Part shown: positions 1 to 8,348 of the stretch, in pieces
How positions within the stretch are numbered: the first letter of the stretch is position 1
How the letters are laid out: the number at the start of each line of letters is the position of its first letter
Assembly (NCBI RefSeq): GCF_051967035.1
Contig: NZ_JBQCKK010000008.1
Span: 1-64,000 of the forward strand
DNA length: 64,000 nt
Direction: 5' to 3'
Source: Brevibacillus sp051967035
Lineage (GTDB): Bacteria; Bacillota; Bacilli; Brevibacillales; Brevibacillaceae
Notes under the pieces: model-generated
Databases searched by the model: none
The model's input: only the letters and a program-made list of their open reading frames with translations
Told to the model about the DNA's origin: nothing
Made by a program: the position numbers and the translations under genes

Positions 1-76
1 AGAGATCCGCTCCTTAACATAATAGGTTTATTCTACAAGCCCTTATTTTTTCTGTCCAACTTAGTGTAACCGATCC

Positions 77-325
77 ATGCGTAGTGGCTCCGGGGTACAG
101 GATGACATCAATCAGGCGCGGCGTGAGCAGCAAGAAGCCCGCGCTGCCGCTTCAACTCGTAACAAAAAGCTTGAGGACGCACTAAGCGCCAATACAGCTG
201 CACTCGCCCAAAACACAAAAGCGACCGACAAAAACACGAAGGCCCAACTGCGCGAGAATCTCTCACCGTTAGACTTGGCAGACAGCCTGCTTGGGCGCAT
301 TGAGCGTCATATGTGGTCCACGTAA
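77..325 (+). CDS. Tail tape-measure protein, C-terminal piece (broken or partial)
   Basis: The 82 residues are charged and alanine/asparagine-rich, with a coiled-coil-like stretch (NTAALAQNTKATDKNTK), and end in LADSLLGRIERHMWST. This is the kind of tail seen at the C-terminus of PBSX-type tape-measure proteins, and the gene sits directly before the baseplate genes as tape measures do. The ATG at 77 has no ribosome binding site and there is an in-frame TAG at 62-64. Frame 1 is open from base 1 to a TAA at 67-69, so an indel near 65-70 may have split a longer gene. Family assignment is inference from context and motif. It could also be a separate small gene. Confidence 0.45.
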   Translation: MRSGSGVQDDINQARREQQEARAAASTRNKKLEDALSANTAALAQNTKATDKNTKAQLRENLSPLDLADSLLGRIERHMWST

Positions 326-353
326 CGTTAGTTAAAGGGGGGGGGGAGCTATC

Positions 354-776
354 TTGATTAACGTGTTTCTATCGCACTCCAACAACAAAGAGATCATGCA
401 ACTACCCGTCCCTCCAGCAAGTTACAATGTGCCGTCTCCGTGGAACAACGAGAAAGTGGAAGGGCTGCAGCAGTCGTTGAATCTGATCGGGCTAAAAGGG
501 CTCCGAACCGTGGAGATCAAGAGCTTCTTTCCAATCCGCGACTATCCGTTCTTGCGAAACCGCAGCATGTGGGGGATGGCCTATGTTGACACCATCGAGC
601 GATGGCGTGAGCTTCGAGTACCGATTCGCTTGGTGATTGTGGACTCAGGGGGAAGCAAGTCACTAAACATGCCTGTCACTATCGATGAGTTCGAGTGGGG
701 CGTGGGAAGGAGTGGCGATATCGACTACACCCTGCAGATGACTGAATTCACATTCGTTTCAACGGCGCGGAGGTGA
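354..776 (+). CDS. Baseplate hub / XkdP-like tail protein without LysM
   Basis: The TTG start at 354 follows a run of ten G that serves as ribosome binding site. The 140-residue protein matches the N-terminal part of PBSX XkdP-type tail assembly proteins (PVPPASYNV near residue 20, then DSGGSKSLNMPVTIDEFEW), but lacks the C-terminal LysM domain that many relatives carry. The family links the tail tube to the baseplate hub. Its stop overlaps the next start by 4 nt (GTGA), so it opens the translationally coupled baseplate operon. The placement between tape measure and late-control-D protein matches PBSX order. The poly-G tract could make expression variable by slippage, which is speculation. 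Confidence 0.65.
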   Translation: MINVFLSHSNNKEIMQLPVPPASYNVPSPWNNEKVEGLQQSLNLIGLKGLRTVEIKSFFPIRDYPFLRNRSMWGMAYVDTIERWRELRVPIRLVIVDSGGSKSLNMPVTIDEFEWGVGRSGDIDYTLQMTEFTFVSTARR

Positions 777-1798
777 CAGATTTGTTTGCACTGACACTGA
801 TAAAAAATGCTGGCGATAAAAGTTACGATATTACACCGCTGGTCGGAAGCATGTCGTGGGACTCGAACCTGTCGCTAATGTCGGCACTGGAATTTGACAT
901 CAGTTGGACAGATGCCAAGCTTTTTCCAGTGAACCCATGTGAACTGGGCGACGTTGTGCTGCTTTCCAAAGATGGAAAAGAGGTTTACCGGGGAGTCATC
1001 ATCAGCGAAGGTAGGAGCGGAAGGCAAGCGATCAAATATCGAGTCTATGACTACGCTTGGTATCTTGGCAGGTCTAAAAGCGTCTACCAGTTCAACAAGA
1101 TATCAGCCTCGCAGGCCATACTGAAAATCTTGAAAGACTTCGGCATGCTTGTCGGTAAGGTGCCTGATATGAATACGATCATCGACGACATTTTTTTGGA
1201 GAAAAGTCCGGCAGAGATCATCGAAACGATCTATAAGCGCCACGAGAAAGCCACTGGCAAACGATACAACGTAGAAATGCGCGAAGGCAAAATATTTTTT
1301 GAGGAAATGAAAGAGCTAGTTATCAAAGGAACCTTCAAACTGGCGGATAATATTGCGCCAGTTGATATCCTGGCCAATCCTTTGGGCGCCGATCGCTCTC
1401 GTTCCATCGAAGAAATGCGAAATCGAGTAAAAATCCTGATCGAGCGGGATGACAAAGAAAAAACGAAGCCGAAATATGAAGTGGTTGCCGTAGCGCAGGA
1501 TGAGTCGGCCATCATGAAGTATGGTCTTCTCGAAGAAACGTTCAAAATCGAGGCGGAAGATGCAGCAAAAGGTCGCGAAGTTGCGCGTATTCTTTTGCAA
1601 CGACTTAATCGGATACACGAGACGAACAGTTTGAAAGTCATGGGCGATGTCGCCTTTAAGGCAGGTAGGCTTTGGGATGTGACCGAACCAGTAACGGGCA
1701 TGAAAGGCCGATTTATGATTATTGCCGCCAAGCATGAGGTGAAAAATCAAGTGCATACGATGGAGCTAACTTTGGCTTTGCCGGAGGATGTGAAGTAA
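773..1798 (+). CDS. xkdQ: XkdQ-like baseplate hub protein (late control D family)
   Basis: This 341-residue protein has the length and order of PBSX XkdQ, the counterpart of phage T4 gp27 and P2 gpD that forms the tail hub through which DNA and tube pass. The N-terminal beta-rich part is followed by a central segment around EKSPAEIIETIYKRHEKATG and a C-terminal beta domain (TGMKGRFMIIAAKHEVKNQVH) typical of the family. The GTG start at 773 overlaps the previous stop, and its own TAA overlaps the next ATG (TAATG). It is intact, with no unusual residues. Assignment comes from synteny and general resemblance rather than a catalytic motif. Confidence 0.75.
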   Translation: MTDLFALTLIKNAGDKSYDITPLVGSMSWDSNLSLMSALEFDISWTDAKLFPVNPCELGDVVLLSKDGKEVYRGVIISEGRSGRQAIKYRVYDYAWYLGRSKSVYQFNKISASQAILKILKDFGMLVGKVPDMNTIIDDIFLEKSPAEIIETIYKRHEKATGKRYNVEMREGKIFFEEMKELVIKGTFKLADNIAPVDILANPLGADRSRSIEEMRNRVKILIERDDKEKTKPKYEVVAVAQDESAIMKYGLLEETFKIEAEDAAKGREVARILLQRLNRIHETNSLKVMGDVAFKAGRLWDVTEPVTGMKGRFMIIAAKHEVKNQVHTMELTLALPEDVK

Positions 1799-2259
1799 TG
1801 GACAGCCTCGATAGACTTGCTCAGTTGATAGTAGCCATGCACAAGGAGAACCGTAACCCAGTGAGCACAGCTCCGCGAGTTGGTAAGGTTATTTCCGCAA
1901 GTCCGTTACGCATCCAGTATGGAGAGAGTATCATCTTGGAGCAACGGCACTTAATTATTAGCGAAAGCCTGATGGCGGGTTACTGCCGGAAAGTCGAGTT
2001 GACTGACCTCAAGTTATCGGGAAACAACCCGGAATATCCCGCGCGCATAACATTCTACAATCCCGGCGGAAACGTTACCGAGCGAATCATCGGCATAGAC
2101 GTTCCTCCGACCGTACCGGAAAGCCACGAAAATAAGCTAAATGCAACAATCACTTTCGTTGATGGACTGAAGGAAGGCGACGAGGTAATCATTCAACCGG
2201 ATGAGTCGCTGCAGCTATGGTTCGTCATGGATAAAGTCTGGAAGGAGGCCGTGACATGA
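1798..2259 (+). CDS. xkdR: XkdR-like phage protein (DUF2577)
   Basis: A 153-residue protein between the hub protein and the XkdS homologue, the position of PBSX XkdR. The N-terminus resembles DUF2577 proteins (LAQLIVAMHKENRNP, then VGKVISASPLRIQYGESIIL). The C-terminus (FVDGLKEGDEVIIQPDESLQLWFVMDKVW) fits the oligonucleotide/oligosaccharide-fold shape of small baseplate spike or hub accessory proteins. It overlaps neighbours on both sides by 1-4 nt. The exact structural role in the virion is not known to me. Confidence 0.75.
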   Translation: MDSLDRLAQLIVAMHKENRNPVSTAPRVGKVISASPLRIQYGESIILEQRHLIISESLMAGYCRKVELTDLKLSGNNPEYPARITFYNPGGNVTERIIGIDVPPTVPESHENKLNATITFVDGLKEGDEVIIQPDESLQLWFVMDKVWKEAVT

Positions 2260-2693
2260 GCCTACCACAGATTGCTCAGCTGGAAATGCCAGCTACAGAG
2301 ATCACCCGTCAAGCGAGATCCCAAACCGTTCACAAAACGTTTTTGTGGGATTTCCAGGCGGGTGATTTTGTTTTGCGGGATGGCAAGCTGGTTGAGGTAA
2401 CTGGAATCGAGTACATCAAAGTCTGGATCGAAAAGGCGCTGCGAACGGTAAAGGATAGTCTGATTTACGCAGGAACGGGATACGGCAGCGAACACCACTC
2501 GTTGATCGGGCAGAACTTCCATCCGGACTTTTCTCGCGCTGAGTACGAGCGGATGATTCGTGAGGCTTTGCTACAAAACGATGCTATTACGCAAGTAGCC
2601 AATTTCAAGTTTACGCAGGATGGCGAACGGCTATCAGTTGAATTCGACGTGACCAGTATTTACGGAGTAACGAGCGGAGAGGTGACGGTGTAG
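2256..2693 (+). CDS. xkdS: XkdS-like baseplate wedge protein (DUF2634)
   Basis: The 145-residue product matches DUF2634/XkdS, a gp25-like baseplate wedge component. A central segment WDFQAGDFVLRDGKLVEVTG is followed by WIEKALRTVKDSLIYAGTGYGSEHHSLIG, typical of lysozyme-like gp25 proteins that seed sheath polymerisation. The ATG at 2256 overlaps the preceding stop (ATGA). The TAG is followed directly by GTG, the start of the baseplate J gene. A coupled operon with gp25-like then gpJ-like genes is the standard contractile-tail arrangement. Confidence 0.8.
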   Translation: MSLPQIAQLEMPATEITRQARSQTVHKTFLWDFQAGDFVLRDGKLVEVTGIEYIKVWIEKALRTVKDSLIYAGTGYGSEHHSLIGQNFHPDFSRAEYERMIREALLQNDAITQVANFKFTQDGERLSVEFDVTSIYGVTSGEVTV

Positions 2694-3751
2694 TGGCAAA
2701 TAAAGATGCCATATTGATGGACATGCTTACCTCTGTTTCTGATGAGCATGACAAACGGCCAGGCAACTTTTTTTATGATGCACTTGCGCCAGCTGCAGAG
2801 CAGTTTGAAAAAGTAGATGCTGCTATCGAAGCAGCTAAGAAGAAGCTGGATATACGCACCTTGACAGGAGAAGAACTGGAACAGCGTATATATGAGCGCA
2901 CAGGAATTGGGCGCAAACCAGCAACACATGCCATTGGTACGGCGACGCTGGCGGGGACAGGGATGGTGCGCATAGGCGATTTGGTAGAGACGCCAGGTGG
3001 AATCCAGTTCCGGGTGACAGAGACAAAGGCAATCTCGGGCAGTGGCACGGTAAGCATCGAGGCAGTCGTGGCTGGAGCCGACGGCAACGTACCGGCAAAC
3101 ACCATCACGCTGTTTCCAGTTACGCTGGCCGGGTTAACGGCTGTTACTAACCCTAGTCCTACTGCCGATGGGTTTGACGCTGAATCTGACGACGATCTAC
3201 TGCAGCGCTACTACGAGCGCATTCGTACACCCGCCACGAGCGGCAATAAAGCCCACTACAAAAACTGGGCAAAGGAAGTACCTGGTGTAGGCGACGCCCG
3301 CGTCATACCACTCTGGGCTGGTGACAACACGGTCAAGGTAGTCATCATCGACAGTGACAAAAAGCCTGCAAGTCCGGCAATCGTAGCGGACGTTCAGGAG
3401 TACATTGACCCAGGAGTAACGGGAACAGGCGAGGGGGCGGCTCCACTCGGAGCTTTTGCAACGGTAGTCAGCGCCGCTGGAGTAAATATCAATGTGTCCG
3501 TCACCATTACGTTATCAGCCGGATATACGCTGCAACAGGCAACAGAAAATATCTCAATGAGTTTGACACAGTACCTCAAAGGGATCGCCTTCGCAGAGTC
3601 GATCGTCAGCTATGCGAAAGTGGGGGCGACTATTCTGGAAAGCGATGGCGTAGAGGACTACTCTGGGTTGACGATCAACGGCGGGGCAGCAAATGTTTCA
3701 GTCGGAACTGAAGAAGTAGCAGTATTAGGGACGGTGACAGTGAATGTCTAG
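2693..3751 (+). CDS. xkdT: XkdT-like baseplate J family protein
   Basis: This 352-residue protein has the baseplate J signature: an N-terminal helical part (LTGEELEQRIYERTGIGRK), a domain with AIGTATLAGTG, and the core ESDDDLLQRYYERIRTPATS followed by YKNWAKEVPGVGDARVIPLW. In P2-like and PBSX phages it forms the wedge ring with gp25- and gpI-like partners. The start is GTG at 2693, sharing one base with the preceding stop. The C-terminal 8 nt overlap the XkdU-like gene. Length agrees with the family. Confidence 0.88.
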   Translation: MANKDAILMDMLTSVSDEHDKRPGNFFYDALAPAAEQFEKVDAAIEAAKKKLDIRTLTGEELEQRIYERTGIGRKPATHAIGTATLAGTGMVRIGDLVETPGGIQFRVTETKAISGSGTVSIEAVVAGADGNVPANTITLFPVTLAGLTAVTNPSPTADGFDAESDDDLLQRYYERIRTPATSGNKAHYKNWAKEVPGVGDARVIPLWAGDNTVKVVIIDSDKKPASPAIVADVQEYIDPGVTGTGEGAAPLGAFATVVSAAGVNINVSVTITLSAGYTLQQATENISMSLTQYLKGIAFAESIVSYAKVGATILESDGVEDYSGLTINGGAANVSVGTEEVAVLGTVTVNV

Positions 3752-4307
3752 GGCCGACGAAATGCTCAAACGGCTGCAACCGTTTCAGCGCAAATCAAAG
3801 CTTTACCAGGCGATCTTTGACGCCGAATTGCCGCAGTATGTCAGCAGAGAAGAGGCGATAACAGATCTGCGTGCCCAGATGGACGTTAGCACGGCTACAT
3901 GGGCTCTCGTTATCTATGAGTACGAGTACGGGATCAAGACCGATCCGTCAAAAACCCTGGAAGCTCGCAGGTCGTCCGTCATCGCCAAGATGCGGGGAGC
4001 AGGGAAGTTTACGGCTCCCCTTGCCCATGCCATCGTGAGCGCTTTTACGGATAGAGTCAGCCGCGTAACCTTTACTGGCAGAATCAAAATCCAATTTGAC
4101 GAACTGACAGACCTAGACTTGGCGGTTGTTGCTGCCGCGCTGGAGGACGTCAAGCCGGCACATATCGATGTGGAGTATGACCTAAAAAATAACTCCGCCC
4201 TGGTGATATCGGATAAGGTGATCGTTCACCATCGGCGATACCACAAGGTGTCCGAGTTCCGAGTCGGGATGAAGCCATTGAGGTATCAAAGCGAGGTGAC
4301 ATTATGA
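3744..4307 (+). CDS. xkdU: XkdU/YmfQ-like tail protein (DUF2313)
   Basis: The 187-residue product starts SRADEMLKRLQPFQ and contains the DUF2313 pattern (YEYEYGIKTDPSKTLEARRSSV followed by GAGKFTAPL). It is the gpI-like wedge partner of baseplate J in PBSX-type phages. The gene begins 8 nt inside the preceding gene and ends in an ATG overlap with the next. In this family the protein joins wedge to tail fibre, so the following genes are expected to be fibre components, which they appear to be. Confidence 0.8.
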   Translation: MSRADEMLKRLQPFQRKSKLYQAIFDAELPQYVSREEAITDLRAQMDVSTATWALVIYEYEYGIKTDPSKTLEARRSSVIAKMRGAGKFTAPLAHAIVSAFTDRVSRVTFTGRIKIQFDELTDLDLAVVAAALEDVKPAHIDVEYDLKNNSALVISDKVIVHHRRYHKVSEFRVGMKPLRYQSEVTL

Positions 4308-4588
4308 TCGACAATGCCTACCTGGGGCGAGCCGCTGAAGACCTGAAAAACCGGGTTGGCTCTCTTGTTGTAAACAATCACACGGTGCCGATTCAAAGCG
4401 TCACCCGAGATGGCCGATCGATCATCGTGCAAACATTGAGCCAGCAGGGAATCACAGAAGTCACATCCATCAAATTGTACGACGATAATGGAAACCTGAT
4501 CACCGAGAGGGCAGCCAATATCACCGTTGCAGACCAGCAACGACTAGCATTCCGTTTTGAGTTTGAGGTCAGGGGGGAGGCAAGATGA
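4304..4588 (+). CDS. Small phage structural protein, unknown
   Basis: A 94-residue protein with a short helical start (LGRAAEDLKNRV) and then a beta-rich body (DDNGNLITERAANITV), ending in positively charged residues. The ATG lies within the previous stop overlap and its stop overlaps the next ATG, so it belongs to the baseplate/fibre operon. I recognise no named domain. Position suggests a fibre adaptor or fibre N-terminal module. Confidence 0.6.
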   Translation: MIDNAYLGRAAEDLKNRVGSLVVNNHTVPIQSVTRDGRSIIVQTLSQQGITEVTSIKLYDDNGNLITERAANITVADQQRLAFRFEFEVRGEAR

Positions 4589-4860
4589 GTAGTTATGATC
4601 CAAAACTGGACTGGAAATACGATGATGATGTCACGGAACAGGACATCAACCGATGGGAAAATGGGATCAATAACGCTCACGTCCAGTTGGCGCAGCTGCA
4701 GGCGGATGTGTCCAACCTAAAAACGCGAGTAAACACGCTGGAGGCCACGTTACCCGACAATTTCACCCTCAATAACTTTAACGATGACCTTGCATCAATC
4801 GACTCGATCAAAGTGATCCGCGGCTACTACAACGAGGCGCAAAGCCGCCTGGAGGTATGA
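4585..4860 (+). CDS. Small coiled-coil phage protein, unknown
   Basis: A 91-residue protein. DPKLDWKYDDDVTEQDINRWE leads into a coiled coil (QLAQLQADVSNLKTRVNTLEA, about residues 33-54), a layout common in tail-fibre attachment proteins. It is coupled to the preceding gene by a 4-nt overlap. After it, positions 4861-4957 hold only a possible 11-codon reading frame and no clear gene, so the operon may have lost a fibre segment here. Confidence 0.6.
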   Translation: MSSYDPKLDWKYDDDVTEQDINRWENGINNAHVQLAQLQADVSNLKTRVNTLEATLPDNFTLNNFNDDLASIDSIKVIRGYYNEAQSRLEV

Positions 4861-4957
4861 TGCTATGATCTGGAAACCTGCCGATAACGGCCATTGGTAG
4901 GGGGATGGACAATTATTGCTAATTGTTGGAAAATAGGGATGGAGAGGGGGGATAGAA

Positions 4958-5173
4958 GTGAAAGTGCTTAGACAAATTGTTCAAACGGAAATATTTCAAC
5001 ATCATATGGAATCAAAGCTTCAAGATAAAGTAAATGATTTCCTTCACCATTTAAAGCCTGAAGACATAATCGATATTAAGATGAGTCACGGCGTGTCTTC
5101 GCCAAATCCTAGTGAGCACAACGATGTTTATTCTACGGTTGTAATGATAGTATACAAAAAATACATTACCTAA
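4958..5173 (+). CDS. Small Cse60-like protein
   Basis: GTG start at 4958 after a GAGGGGGGATAG ribosome binding site. The 71 residues resemble the sporulation-control protein Cse60 and related small phage-borne proteins: a VNDFLHHL helix, DIIDIKMSHGV strand, and a C-terminal VYSTVVMIVYKK strand. Such genes are often morons inside Bacillales prophages. Composition is more A+T rich than the baseplate genes, and a hairpin terminator follows at once, so it is a separate transcriptional cargo unit. Function is not established. Confidence 0.5.
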   Translation: MKVLRQIVQTEIFQHHMESKLQDKVNDFLHHLKPEDIIDIKMSHGVSSPNPSEHNDVYSTVVMIVYKKYIT

Positions 5174-5200
5174 GCTGCTCACCCGAGCGGCTTTTTCTTT
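5174..5200 (+). terminator. Rho-independent terminator after Cse60-like gene
   Basis: GCTGCTC and GAGCGGC pair around a short loop, followed by CTTTTTCTTTT. Confidence 0.7.
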
Positions 5201-5223
5201 TGCACGAGGAAAGGGGGAGAAAC

Positions 5224-7350
5224 ATGCCTGTAGTTACTCTAAGCAAATTAAATTCTGTCACGCAGGATACATTCGTAGAATCATTCGCCCCTACTAACAC
5301 ACAAGGAACATCAACCGTAATTCGTGTTGGTCATTCTAGTTCACCAGGTAACATTCGCGGTCTGCTTAAATTCGATTTGGGTCTAGTGCCTAATGACGCA
5401 ATCATTAACAGCGCGACACTGAAATTAAAGCAGTCGTATACTAATAATGGGGCAGGTGGACAACTAGACATCCATAAAATCACCGGAATTTGGGATAACT
5501 CAACAAATTGGAACACTCAACCTCCATTCGACACTACTCCATCCGCCAGTTTTACAGTTGCAGCAAACGGACTGTATACCGTTGATATAAAGAACCTTGT
5601 GCAAGACTGGGTAAATGGCGCTACGAATAACGGTCTGTTAATTAAAAGGCAAGATGAGTCTGTTGTCCATTATGTTGAATTCGACTCATTTGATCACACG
5701 ACCAATACCAACCGTCCTATTTTGGAGATCGACTACACCATCCCGACAACAGGCAAAAAACAGGTGGAGTATGTGGGACAAAGTAACAGTTACTCATCTG
5801 CTGAAGTTTCTAGCATTACTCCTACAATCCCAACTGGGGCGGTTTCAGGTGATTATTTAATTGCTCATTGGATCATTTATTCCGAAACAAGTACATTTGC
5901 ACTCCCTCCTGGGTGGTCGCTTCTTAGCAATGGAACAGGGCAAGCTTGGCGCTACGTAATTGCGTATAAGAAGATGCAGACCGGGGAGACAGCGCCTACT
6001 TTTCAAATCACGTCTGCTGCAAAGTACACAACCATTGTTCTATATGCCTTCCGTAATGTTAAAAGCGTTTTGAACACTAGCCAAGCAAATACGGGCACAG
6101 TGACTGCATACATGCCACCTGCTCCAATTAACGTTTCTGTCGACAAGGCATTGTTCGTTTTAAGCAATTGGAACGCAATTGGATACACAGCCACTCCACC
6201 ATTAAGTTACGCAGAAAAAGAGGATTTTCAAAACGCAAGAGGCGGATTTGAGATGTCGATACGCTACTTGCACACACTGCGCACGCAAACAGTAAGCGAT
6301 ATGACAACGACATTAAACGCAGCATCGAACGGTGTGGCTGGGGTGTTTGTCCTCGAACCAATCACCAACAACCCACCAACACTCACGCTCACGTCACCTT
6401 CCAATAATCTCGTATTATCAGAAGGTAACACGCTGCAGATCGGAGGCTCGGCAACCGACTCGGACAGCGGCAACGTGGTGACCATCAAGTACAAAGTCAA
6501 TAACGGCACGGCAAGGGCGTTGCAATCCGGGGTATCCAACGGCAGCACGCCTATTTCTTTTGCCAAGACGCTGACCTACAGCAACAAGCGTCTGTGGGAC
6601 GGCGCGACGGACGTGGTAGGAGCGGATCTCGCGGAGGGCACCAATCACACGCTGGCCGTGTGGGCGGAGGACGATCAACCGGGCGGGGTATCCAGCCAGG
6701 TGACGCGGACGTTTACCGTCATACACAACCGGCCGCCAACGATCAGCGGATCAAACACAAACCTCGGGACGATCAGCACGCCGCCGAGCCAGACCTACAC
6801 CGTCACAGAGCCGGAGGGGGACGGCTTTACCGTCACCGAGAAGATCAATGGTCAACTCATCCGCACGTTTGCTGGGGGCGCCGGGCGCCAAGAAACGGTG
6901 ACCATACCTCATGACAAGTGGATCAGGCTGGACCTGGACACGCCGCACACATTGACCGTGGAGGCAACGGACAGTAAAGGGTTGATGTCGACGAGGACAT
7001 ACACCTTTGTCCGCACAGAGACACACATTGAGTTTATGCTGGACTTTGACAATCCGGACGTAGCCGCGCATTTTACGCTGGATGGCATGCCGGAGCGCGT
7101 GCTGGTGACGCTTGAAAAGTATCTCCCTACAGGAGCGGAGATCGAGAGTGTGAAGGTATGTAACAATGCCTTCGACGCAAGTCCGACGTGGGAGGATGCC
7201 ACTAGCGCAGTGCGTGGCGGCCGCGGGTATCTTTTCACCAATACGGTCAAAACGGCTGCAGATTGGGGCATTAATATTTGGGTTGTCTTGGCGAAAGGAA
7301 CGGCGGCTGAGCGAGTGCTGCTCAACGGCTACGGAGGTGCATTCGATTGA
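5224..7350 (+). CDS. DNRLRE-domain tail fibre or receptor-binding protein
   Basis: The ATG at 5224 lies 5 nt after AAAGGGGGAG, which is better than the upstream in-frame ATG. The N-terminal ~180 residues form a DNRLRE-type beta-sandwich (TQDTFVESFAPTNTQG, then LLKFDLGLVP, VDIKNLVQDWVNG, GLLIKRQDE). A middle sandwich region follows, then from about residue 380 Ig-like repeats (NNPPTLTLTSPSNN, NRPPTISGSNTN with TVTEPEGDGFTVTEKINGQL). The C-terminal ~110 residues are a separate domain. Position after the baseplate genes implies host receptor binding. Base composition changes near 6360, the first part being markedly more A+T rich, suggesting a mosaic built by recombination. The receptor is unknown. 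Confidence 0.75.
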   Translation: MPVVTLSKLNSVTQDTFVESFAPTNTQGTSTVIRVGHSSSPGNIRGLLKFDLGLVPNDAIINSATLKLKQSYTNNGAGGQLDIHKITGIWDNSTNWNTQPPFDTTPSASFTVAANGLYTVDIKNLVQDWVNGATNNGLLIKRQDESVVHYVEFDSFDHTTNTNRPILEIDYTIPTTGKKQVEYVGQSNSYSSAEVSSITPTIPTGAVSGDYLIAHWIIYSETSTFALPPGWSLLSNGTGQAWRYVIAYKKMQTGETAPTFQITSAAKYTTIVLYAFRNVKSVLNTSQANTGTVTAYMPPAPINVSVDKALFVLSNWNAIGYTATPPLSYAEKEDFQNARGGFEMSIRYLHTLRTQTVSDMTTTLNAASNGVAGVFVLEPITNNPPTLTLTSPSNNLVLSEGNTLQIGGSATDSDSGNVVTIKYKVNNGTARALQSGVSNGSTPISFAKTLTYSNKRLWDGATDVVGADLAEGTNHTLAVWAEDDQPGGVSSQVTRTFTVIHNRPPTISGSNTNLGTISTPPSQTYTVTEPEGDGFTVTEKINGQLIRTFAGGAGRQETVTIPHDKWIRLDLDTPHTLTVEATDSKGLMSTRTYTFVRTETHIEFMLDFDNPDVAAHFTLDGMPERVLVTLEKYLPTGAEIESVKVCNNAFDASPTWEDATSAVRGGRGYLFTNTVKTAADWGINIWVVLAKGTAAERVLLNGYGGAFD

Positions 7351-7535
7351 GTTTGAAGGTGAAAAACGTCAAACCAATCTCTCAGATCAGGCAGGAGCAA
7401 TTGGTGGACGACAAGGCCAGAATTGCCCAACTGGAAAACGAGCTCGCAGCATCCAAAGAAGAGACCCTCATGGTTATGGAGGCGCTCGCCGAGGTATACG
7501 AAGAGCTGCTGGCGCTGAAGGGAGAAGCGTCGTAA
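7347..7535 (+). CDS. Small coiled-coil phage protein
   Basis: The TTG start at 7347 overlaps the fibre stop. The 62-residue product is mostly one coiled coil (DDKARIAQLENELAASKEE) ending ALKGEAS. It sits where PBSX-type phages carry XkdW-like small proteins and is followed by a TAATG overlap into the next small gene. No specific function can be given. Confidence 0.65.
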   Translation: MSLKVKNVKPISQIRQEQLVDDKARIAQLENELAASKEETLMVMEALAEVYEELLALKGEAS

Positions 7536-7651
7536 TGACTCAAATCTACTACAACCTCGTAAAGGCCGGACGCCGAACGATCGACCAGGTACCGGAAAAT
7601 CTGCGGGAGGAAGTGCAGGCGATGCTTGATGCTGACAGCAGCGCTGGTTAA
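7535..7651 (+). CDS. CD1375-family small phage protein (XkdX-like), copy 1
   Basis: A 38-residue protein that begins TQIYYNLVKAGRRTIDQVP and ends MLDADSSAG. The pattern of IYYxLIxAGRRTxxxVP followed by a short helix is that of CD1375/XkdX-type micro-proteins found between fibre and lysis genes. The ATG overlaps the previous stop (TAATG). The function of this family is unknown to me. A second, diverged copy follows 43 nt downstream. Confidence 0.7.
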   Translation: MTQIYYNLVKAGRRTIDQVPENLREEVQAMLDADSSAG

Positions 7652-7694
7652 TCTCGGCCTCTGGCTGATTGCCTTGGGAGGAGGTGAGGAAACC

Positions 7695-7829
7695 ATGGTA
7701 GCGATCTACGTTGCTCTGATTGTCGCGGGGCGTCGCACGTTTGAGAGCGTGCCGACGGGCCTGCAACCAGCCGTACAAACTGATCTGGAGGCATTGGGTC
7801 TGGGTACAGACGGAAAGCCTTTGGCATAA
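7695..7829 (+). CDS. CD1375-family small phage protein, copy 2
   Basis: The ATG at 7695 follows GGAGGAGGTGAGG. The 44 residues start VAIYVALIVAGRRTFESVP, the same motif as the preceding micro-protein with a different C-terminus, so the two are tandem paralogues. An upstream in-frame ATG would add a hydrophobic extension but has a poorer ribosome binding site. A strong terminator follows, closing the tail operon before the lysis genes. Confidence 0.7.
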   Translation: MVAIYVALIVAGRRTFESVPTGLQPAVQTDLEALGLGTDGKPLA

Positions 7830-7860
7830 CGCTCTTTCCTAGTGGAGAGGGCGTTTTTTC
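7830..7860 (+). terminator. Terminator ending the tail operon
   Basis: ACGCTCTTTCC and GGAGAGGGCGT form a stem followed by a T run. Confidence 0.8.
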
Positions 7861-7940
7861 GTGACACCAAGACTGACAGCCAGCCTCGTGCCTAGCGTGG
7901 CTACTTTTATTGCCCGCCGAGGGAGAGAGGAAGAGAGAGC

Positions 7941-8348
7941 ATGGAAAACATCTTTAAATCAGCAATAGCAGTAGGCGGTGCAGCCGTATCGTTCTTGTGG
8001 GGTGGATGGTCGCCACTTCTCGCCGTCTTGCTGACCTTTGTCATCATCGATTACATTACTGGGGTCATGGCTGCAGGAGTCGAGGGTAAGCTTGCAAGCC
8101 GAGTCGGGCTGGCAGGAATCGCGCGAAAGGTCTTCATTTTCGCGATGGTCGCAATTGCTCACTTGATCGACACAGCCCTCGGCGACCAGCACGTATTGCG
8201 CGACGCGACGATATTTTTCTACCTGGCGAACGAATTGTTGAGCATCATCGAGAATGCCGGACGAGTGGGGCTCCCTGTTCCGACGCCGATCAAAAAGGCT
8301 GTCGAAGTGTTAAAAGGAAAGGGTGGTCAAGATGCCAGCAACAACTAA
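7941..8348 (+). CDS. Phage holin (phi29/TcdE-like family)
   Basis: The 135-residue product has two to three hydrophobic segments (FLWGGWSPLLAVLLTFVIIDYITG, FIFAMVAIAHLI, then a third weaker one) with the conserved DYITGVMAA motif and ELLSIIENAGRVGLPVP, both characteristic of Phage_holin_4 proteins. It forms membrane lesions that release the lysin. The ATG at 7941 follows GGAGAGAGGAAGAGAG. It overlaps the lysin start by about 17 nt. Confidence 0.9.
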   Translation: MENIFKSAIAVGGAAVSFLWGGWSPLLAVLLTFVIIDYITGVMAAGVEGKLASRVGLAGIARKVFIFAMVAIAHLIDTALGDQHVLRDATIFFYLANELLSIIENAGRVGLPVPTPIKKAVEVLKGKGGQDASNN

